64,000 nt of DNA, from positions 7,502,001 through 7,566,000 of the forward strand of contig JAULSR010000002.1 in the NCBI GenBank assembly GCA_030512295.1, in the 5' to 3' direction. The translations under genes were made by a program, and so were the position numbers. Positions 57,568-64,000 of this stretch are shown here, in pieces. The stretch's first letter is position 1. Each line of letters opens with the position of its first letter. The notes under the pieces are model-generated. The model ran no database searches. It saw only the letters and a program-made list of their open reading frames with translations, and had not been told where the DNA came from. The DNA is from Bombardia bombarda (taxonomy: Eukaryota > Ascomycota > Sordariomycetes > Sordariales > Lasiosphaeriaceae).

Positions 57568-59060
57568 GATGATGGTACGGTTGTGTCTACATCTGCAACT
57601 GCATCTACGACAGGCATGCGCACACACGCAGGTCTACCAACGCGCTTTGATCCAAAGTTGGTCTTGGTGGTGCTGTAACAAAATATTTAGAGAAGAAACC
57701 TGGGTGCATGAACGGGAGCCCTCATCCGGCTGGCTATACGAAAGGCTGAAGTAACCCGCACATTTGATGTATTATATTATATATAAAATAAAAAAACCAT
57801 TTTATTCCTCGTGGCTCGGATGAGAGCGCCTTTGTACTTTGGCTGTCATCCGAGACATCGTGCTACAAAATCATGAGATGATGTCAATGACTTGATGAAA
57901 TTATTGATGCCATCTTTTATCCCAATGCAATCTCTATCAATCATATACCAGATAATCAGAGAAAAGTAACAATGAAATGATTAATAAGAGTTTCGGTGGG
58001 ATATAAATTAGCTCATATCATGTATTCGACGTTTGCTATTATGTGCGCTGAAATCTTTTTTTAACAATGTAAACAAACCGCCAACACAAAAAGACAGGTC
58101 AGAAAAAGAATGCAAGTCAGACGAGACCAGTGTTTCGAAATAATTGATACTTGTATAGCAGTATAATGTTACATCATATAACTAAAGTAAGTGTGTGAGT
58201 GATGGTCCAGCGCGACCCTAACCAACCACCAACACACCACCTTAAAAGCCAAAAAGCCAAACCCCCTCGCAGACCCACCCCCTTGTGTTCATTAACTCGC
58301 GACTTTCAAACAGCCCCAGTGCAAGCAGTAGTATAGTAGACAGACAGAGACAGACAGAGACAGACAGAGACAGACAGAGAGATAGACAGACATAATCCTT
58401 TCCCTTTTTCTATATGACAAAAGAGACGGAAGGAAGAGAGACAGAAAAAGTGACAGAGAGAGACATGAGAGTCTATCCTCGTGATAAGGAACGGAGGATG
58501 ACAGATGTACATGAACCGAACGAATCGCCCGCTACCAGCCGCTGCCCAGCCGCCGTCAGGGGGTTAGGTGTGTGTGGTATATTGGGGGGCGGAGGCGCGT
58601 GTGACTGTGCCACCGCCGCGCCTTGCTGTGAACGCCGCGCCCAAAAACCGATACTGTTGTTGTGTCTCCAACCAACGCCGTGCAACCAAAAGAGGCAACA
58701 AAGACAAGAAGAAAATAAAAAGGTGCAAAACACAAATAGTAGTAAGGGAAAAGTACCCAACCCAACAGCAGACTTGAGGAAAGAAAAAAAGGCACCATGA
58801 AACTCCCCCCACCCACGCCAACACACACGCGCGCGCACAGCCAATGCCCCATTTTTGTTGTTCAAAATAAACAAAACTCCAAAATCTGTATCCAATCGAT
58901 CGCCGCCCATCCCGTGTTGTTGTTGGCCTTTTTGTCATCAACGCTTGAACAATGGAGAAACAAGTGAAGAAAAAAAAAGAGAAATAAAGATATAGTTAAA
59001 AGAGTAAAGAGCGTAGTGAAGATGAATAAGCAAGCAAATTCGCCAAGAGAAAAGAGAGAA
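57568..59060. other. AT-rich spacer between convergent COX10 and Myb genes
   Basis: 3' sequence of both genes, with AT-rich stretches near 57760-58060. A 10-bp tandem repeat lies inside. No gene recognised. Confidence 0.5.
58341..58380. repeat. 10-bp tandem repeat CAGACAGAGA x4
   Basis: Four perfect copies of CAGACAGAGA, with degenerate copies on both sides. Confidence 0.92.
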
Positions 59061-60191
59061 TTATACTCCGTTCTGGCCGTGTCCGGGGCCGCGGTTGATG
59101 ATGGCGTCAATGCCCATGTCACCGACGCTGGGCAGGCGGTTCAGGTTGCCGTGGGCCAAGTAGGGGCTGGTCCCCTGGCTGGAATGGCCGTGCTGATGTT
59201 GCTGTCCGTAGCCGGCGGTGCCAGTGCTGGAGACACTGTTGCTGTAGCCATGGTGCGGCGGGTAGGCGTAGCTCTGGTAGCTGTTCTGGCTGTGCATGTG
59301 GCTGCTGAAGGCGGGGTGCGATGCTGTGCTGCCGCTGCCGGAGCTGGCACCGGGCGTGGATTGTGCGCCGGTGGAGCCTGTCTCGGGGCTGCTGTATCCC
59401 TGCTCATCCATGTTGTCGATGGGAGTGAGGCCAATGCCCGAGATGCCGCTGTCATCCTGCTCGTTGTCATATCCATTCATGGGCTGGCCAGGTTCGTGCC
59501 TTTCATTCCGCGAGTAGGAGCGCGCATGCGATTGCATGTTCTTTAGACCGTTGGATAGGCACTGTTGTTGCGAACAAAGGTATTAGACACCAAACAGGAT
59601 AAATAAAAGGTTAGAGGGGAGAGGTAAACATACATGTGACTCGACAACGTTCCACTTCTCGCCGCATCGCGCAGCCAGTGGCTGCCAAATCTCTTTACGC
59701 ATGCTCATGTACTCCTTGCTGAGGCGCCGAAGCCTGCGGGTGTCCATGTCGTTCTGTCCCTTACGCTCCATAAGCCGCTCGTGGCGCTTTCGGCAGGCGT
59801 TACCAGTCTTGGTTGGGAAAGCCTCGCGCTGAATCTGGTTCCAGTTCTTGCCCATGGCACGGAGCTGTAGCAGTGCCCGGTCGTCATCCCCGTTCCATGC
59901 GCCCGATGAAGCCCGGTGTTGTGTCGGTAGAGGGCCGCCCACCGGGCCGCCCACCGGGCCGCCCATTGCGTTGCCGCCATTGGGGATCTGGAGAGGGGGT
60001 ACTGCGCTGACGGTGTAAGGATCGTATGAGGTCATGCCCATCGGGGCCCCGGAGCCGGTCGTGGTGAGATCGCCATAGTAGCCAGAGACCTGGCGGTGAT
60101 GTGTCGGGTAGTAAGACATGGTAGGCGGTAGCGAAACTGAAATGTGTTGCTGATACTGGTGGTGGCTCGGCACGCGAGTCAACTTTGGCAT
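59061..60191 (-). CDS. Myb/SANT-like DNA-binding protein
   Basis: Exons 60191-59634 and 59561-59061 (intron GTATGT..CAACAG) give 352 residues. A Myb-type helix-turn-helix lies at about residues 97-143 (GAWNGDDDRALLQLRAMGKN, WNQIQREAFPTKTGNACRKR), with its three spaced aromatic/hydrophobic core positions. A second SANT-like part with KEIWQPLAARCGEKWNVVE follows at ~150-186. The N-terminus is Pro/Gly/Tyr-rich, and the C-terminal half is Ser/Gly/His/Gln-rich and probably unstructured, as in fungal activators. The end, LNRLPSVGDMGIDAIINRG, is a short conserved-looking helix. It is a nuclear transcription factor by inference; target genes are unknown. A downstream ATG (MSYYPTHH) could serve as the start. 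Confidence 0.85.
59931..59964 (-). repeat. 12-bp in-frame repeat in the Myb gene
   Basis: Nearly three copies of ACCGGGCCGCCC, encoding GGPVGGPVGGP ahead of the Myb domain. Confidence 0.85.
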
Positions 60192-61145
60192 GGTACGGTG
60201 ACCTGTTTTCTTCCTATCGACGAAGGAAGATGGCGATGTGGAAAGAGGAAAAAACGGACGCGGTCTCGGCAAGGCGAGTCTCGGGTCGGATTAGAAAAGG
60301 CGATTACCAATTAGTGTAGCGAAGGTTGAAAGTCTCCAAAGAAAGAGATGTCTGATAAGGCCTTACTGGGAGGTGAACGGGTGATGGCAGGGTCGATGTG
60401 ATGCAGATGGTCTCGTATCAAACGAAGGGCTGGCCAGCAACTGAAGTTGACGAGAAGAGAGATGCAAGACGACAAGGAAGAAAGCAGACAAAGAAAACGA
60501 AAGAGTACGAAATAGGACTGGGTCGCTGCGAGGCGGGTCTGATGGGCTTGAGGACTGATGGGAGGTTCAAGGTAGGTCTGATGGGGAAGAGATGTGGTCG
60601 ACTTATAGTATTATGTTGAGGGTTGCGGCTCGATGACCAAAGCGGAAACAATTCGAGGCGACTAAGCGGTCGACCAGGTCGACTTAGCCCAACATGCGAC
60701 TTCAGAGTGCAAGTGCATATAGATCAAGTTGACCGGGGTGCTAAAGATCTGAAACAAGCGTATATCCAGCGGTATTGAGTTGCCATGAAACTGAGCGTGT
60801 GTATCCAAAAGAACCCATGGAGCAACCAGCGGCCTCTGTAAATGGCTGACAGGTTTCGGGATGGCGTCTGTCTGGAGACGGGCGGCTACAAGGACGGCCT
60901 TCTCGAGTGGAGACTTAAGTCGACCACAGACGACCCTGTCTGGAGGGCGGCTAATATTTTATGGGGGCATGGAGGTGAACGGGGGCCGGGGGGTGACCTG
61001 GGCCCTAGGGGGGAGCTCTCGGCTCTGCATCAACGGCAGGTGTGCATATCGATAAAGAGCAGCAGGGCCGACAAGTTTGCCAGGGACGGAAGGGGAACGG
61101 GGAAAAGCAGGACAGAAATTCAGACATCAGACTGGCGCCAATAGC

Positions 61146-61150
<5 letters not shown>

Positions 61151-61210
<60 letters not shown>
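61151..61210. repeat. (CAG)20 microsatellite
   Basis: Twenty perfect CAG triplets followed by interrupted TAG-CAG-AAG triplets. It is not inside a supported coding exon. Confidence 0.97.
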
Positions 61211-61213
<3 letters not shown>

Positions 61214-61816
61214 CAGAAGTAGCAGAAGTAGCAGGGAGAGTAGCAACTGAGGCACCAAACTAATCGTGTCTCCTTCCCACAGCACCCGTCAAGGTGTCTG
61301 CTCGTCCATGGCTTACTTCTCTGCCGTTCGCTTGTTCGCTTGTCCCGTCGTCGCTTGAGGCAGGGTAGCTAATAGGGAAGGCAGTTGGTGTTGCACGACA
61401 CAGCAGAAAGTGGGTTACGCTGCGACTTGCAATACCACTAGACTGCCAGCCAGATGCAGGTACCACGCAACGTATTGCACAGCGGATCGACTATAGGCAG
61501 GGGGGGAGGGGAGGGCTTGCTTCTTCTGTCGACACTGTGGAGTAATGAAGCGGAAAGGATGCAGACGATGCAGGCTGGTGTCAAAAATAGACAAACAGCC
61601 AGCCAGAGAAGGGTTAGGCGCCAGCCTCGTTCGTGCAGAACACAAGCCTCGTCTCGCGGCACAACACTTAACCGTGCCCTTAATGAAGACTTGTATGTGG
61701 TGACTAGCAATGGCTAGTATGCATCATGAGGGACGAAGGAAGCCGCAACGAACAAAACCAACGAATGCAACCCTGACGGTAGGGAAAGTGAGTAAACAAA
61801 CGACTAACGAGACCGA

Positions 61817-61859
61817 GGAAACATCAAGGAAACATCAAGGAAACATCAAGGAAACATGG
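61817..61859. repeat. 11-bp tandem repeat GGAAACATCAA
   Basis: Three perfect 11-bp units and a fourth partial unit. Confidence 0.92.
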
Positions 61860-64000
61860 CAGACAGCTGACAGCAGTAGTCCAGGAGCAAGGTAAGGTTA
61901 GCCTCCAGGCCGCACGCAGGTACGATCGAGATGCGGCCAGCGGTTTGACTGGTCGCCTGGCCAAGTCTTGACAGGGCCAACCGTCCCTAAAGGACTCCCA
62001 GAGACCCGACAGAACGGGACTGGACAGCAGTGAGCGACGACAGCATCTTGGATGGGGCATATGCCGACTTTTGCTGTGCTGGCGCGCGACAAGGCCGCCG
62101 GGAGCGTATCGCTAAACGTGAGCGTCAAGACAAGAAAAAAAAAGAGATTAGGAAGGGTGGTACATTGCATTGCATTGCTTGGGAGCAGCGTCGCAGCTGG
62201 TCGCCATTACAATTGTCGGCCGAGGTTGAGAGGTCAGAGCAAGCGGCTGCATTCGGCATTCTGTCTGCAGGTCCCGTCCACGCGTGCATCTCTGATGTCT
62301 CTTGGTCTGCACCTGCGCAGGGCGAGGAAGACGAGACGGAATGCAGGAGCTGTAGTCGCTCAGTGGGCAGCCACCCAGCAGTGGGTGTAGGAGCCAGCGC
62401 TGGCAAGAGCACTGCACTGGAGCGCGGGGCAAGCCGCCCGCAATCGGCGGTCCATTTGGTGGAAATGTCAACAAACTGTGCAGCCTGTGCTCGCTCGCAG
62501 AAAATAAGATGAAACGGGGCAAAGTTTGTCTCTGGGAAATAACGGCGCCGTTGGATTGGCTGGCGGCCAGATCAAGAGCCCTGGAGCCGCCTTGGGATCG
62601 GGGAGTCGCCAGAATCCAAGTGCCTGATTGCCAGAGGCGCGCGTCAATTCTTCCATTTAATTTGGAGCGTCAAGGTGATCGATCCCGCTAGTGGCACCCT
62701 AGTGGGGGCCCCGCACTGACCTTGCCATCTAATTTTGGAGGAACGCACGGGCCCGGATCCCCATCTCGCCGCGCCATTGGCCGACTTCCAATGCATCTGC
62801 TGCTGCAAAAGTACCTTTGCACATATTTCTGCTCACAAGAAACATTCTCCCTTGGACCCATCGTTTATGTCAGGTACAGATTGAATCTCCAAATCTGGCT
62901 CGTCTAGGGTGCAGGGTAGATCTGTCAGCTCCTTCCTCATTCGCTGGTTTTCCCGCTGCTGGTGTTCACCCGTCCCCCTGTCCTCCAGCAGCGACAAGGA
63001 GGGCAAGCGGTGACTTGCAACTGGCAACAGCGCGTTCTGGCACGGTCTCTGCCGCAATCTTTGTCGCAAGCAATGACAAAACGGCAAAAATGACAGAATC
63101 AACAAACCAGTCTGCCCCAGACAGACATGCCAAATGCTTTGTCATGCGCCATGGCAATTTCAATGGATATTGACAGATGCAATATCGGAATACGGACAGA
63201 CGATCTTGCACCCGCGCGCGGCCTGGTCAATCCTCCGTCGGTCGGGCCTGTCAATCCCTCAAGCGCTACCAATCTGTCAACCATCATCCACCATCCGCCA
63301 ACGTCACATGCTGGGATTTGGGTCTCATCCCATCTCTGAATACATACCTACGTGCTCGCTTCATCCATCGTTTGCTGAGATGCGTCCGGTGGTTGCTAGC
63401 GCGCGGCGCAAAAGCTTCTGGAGGAGGCAAAGTGGGAGATAGTGCAACGGCTTGACCTATCTTGGATCTATCTGGGCCTCGTTTTCAGCCCAATCTTTTC
63501 TTCACACTAACTGCCCTACCCCGCAGACCTGATACTGCGGCCTTTTGAGCCTCTCGCCGACATGGAAGCTCTGACCTTGAGTCTATGGAACCTTCACCTT
63601 GCTCTCACCTTCTGTGCCTCTGTGCTAACGATTAGTGCAGATAATTGGAGGTGTGCAGTTGGCAATCTGACAGACCTTGAGATGGTTGCACAGCCGGGCT
63701 GGGCCACTCTTTTCCGTTGGAACCGTCTTATTACCAAGATCGTGGCTCCGTTTCAAAACATGTCAGGCCTTGCTTCGACCTTCCTTCGACCATTCCGGAC
63801 CTTTGCTCGTGGGCCGGCCGAACCTCTTGCGTCCGGCCCTTCGGCTCACCTGCCTTAAGCCCGGCATCTAGCTACATCATCTACCATGCCGCACGTGTCT
63901 CGCGCGTCACCGACCACCCTTTAGGTCGCTCTTGGCTCGGCCAACAACACCAACCCAGGGCCCCCTAACAGCCCGCCAGTGGCCCGGCCACGGTCCATGG

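Larger units (their letters stand above)
60192..64000. other. 3.8-kb terminal region without a supported gene
   Basis: Upstream region of the Myb gene followed by low-information sequence. The longest ORFs (62030-62512 plus, 63562-63858 plus) have no motif; the latter has a hydrophobic start (LWNLHLALTFCASVLTISA) but no homologous-looking continuation or splice partner. Two tandem repeats are listed separately. A gene may begin just beyond the window edge. Confidence 0.5.

Noticed and set aside
61151..61210. CAG run as a polyglutamine-coding exon
   Set aside because: The surrounding frames are short and show no protein-like sequence; read as an intergenic microsatellite.
63562..63858. 98-codon ORF with a hydrophobic N-terminus near the window end
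   Set aside because: It looks weakly like a signal peptide, but the rest has no motif and the frame ends quickly; too little to call a gene.

Overview
The window is chromosomal DNA of a filamentous ascomycete (Pezizomycotina, most likely a Sordariomycete). The signs are short GT..AG introns of about 45-120 nt with CTAAC/CTGAC-like branch sites, long serine/glutamine/proline-rich inserts in otherwise conserved proteins, and a fungal gene set (HET domain, NACHT/ankyrin relics, NmrA-like reductase, P450, Myb-type regulator). All gene names rest on motif recognition in conceptual translations; no database search was possible.

Layout. 0-2.1 kb: the 3' part of a SET-domain lysine methyltransferase gene, then a small SAM methyltransferase gene broken by two single-base shifts. 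2.4-7.3 kb: an accessory stretch with a decayed NACHT-like/ankyrin gene and a 5'-truncated paralogue of it. 7.4-15.6 kb: a housekeeping pair transcribed divergently, RPN2 (26S proteasome) and CET1 (mRNA capping triphosphatase). 17.3-30 kb: a second accessory stretch with a P450 pseudogene, an intact NmrA-like reductase gene, a 709-residue coiled-coil repeat protein, a tandem pair of unknown membrane-protein genes (one decayed, one intact) and a HET-domain gene with an apparent internal deletion. 30.4-36.9 kb: a low-complexity gene of unclear structure next to a small one-helix ORF, a membrane-anchored alpha/beta hydrolase and a three-exon cupin gene. 39.9-60.2 kb: mostly conserved genes, namely an FBXO31-type F-box protein, sulfite oxidase, a 1515-residue zinc-finger protein, an aldolase-type transaldolase, COX10 and a Myb-like factor. 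The last 3.8 kb shows no gene I can support.

The genes do not form one pathway. Housekeeping functions (proteasome, capping, heme A synthesis, sulfur oxidation, SCF ubiquitin ligase) alternate with blocks enriched in self/non-self-recognition-type genes (NLR-like, HET) and duplicated unknown membrane genes, most of them damaged. Several conserved genes (COX10, the SAM methyltransferase, the transaldolase) carry single-base deletions that can be located exactly, usually in G or C runs. The COX10 case points to assembly error rather than real loss, and this should temper any pseudogene call made from frameshifts alone.
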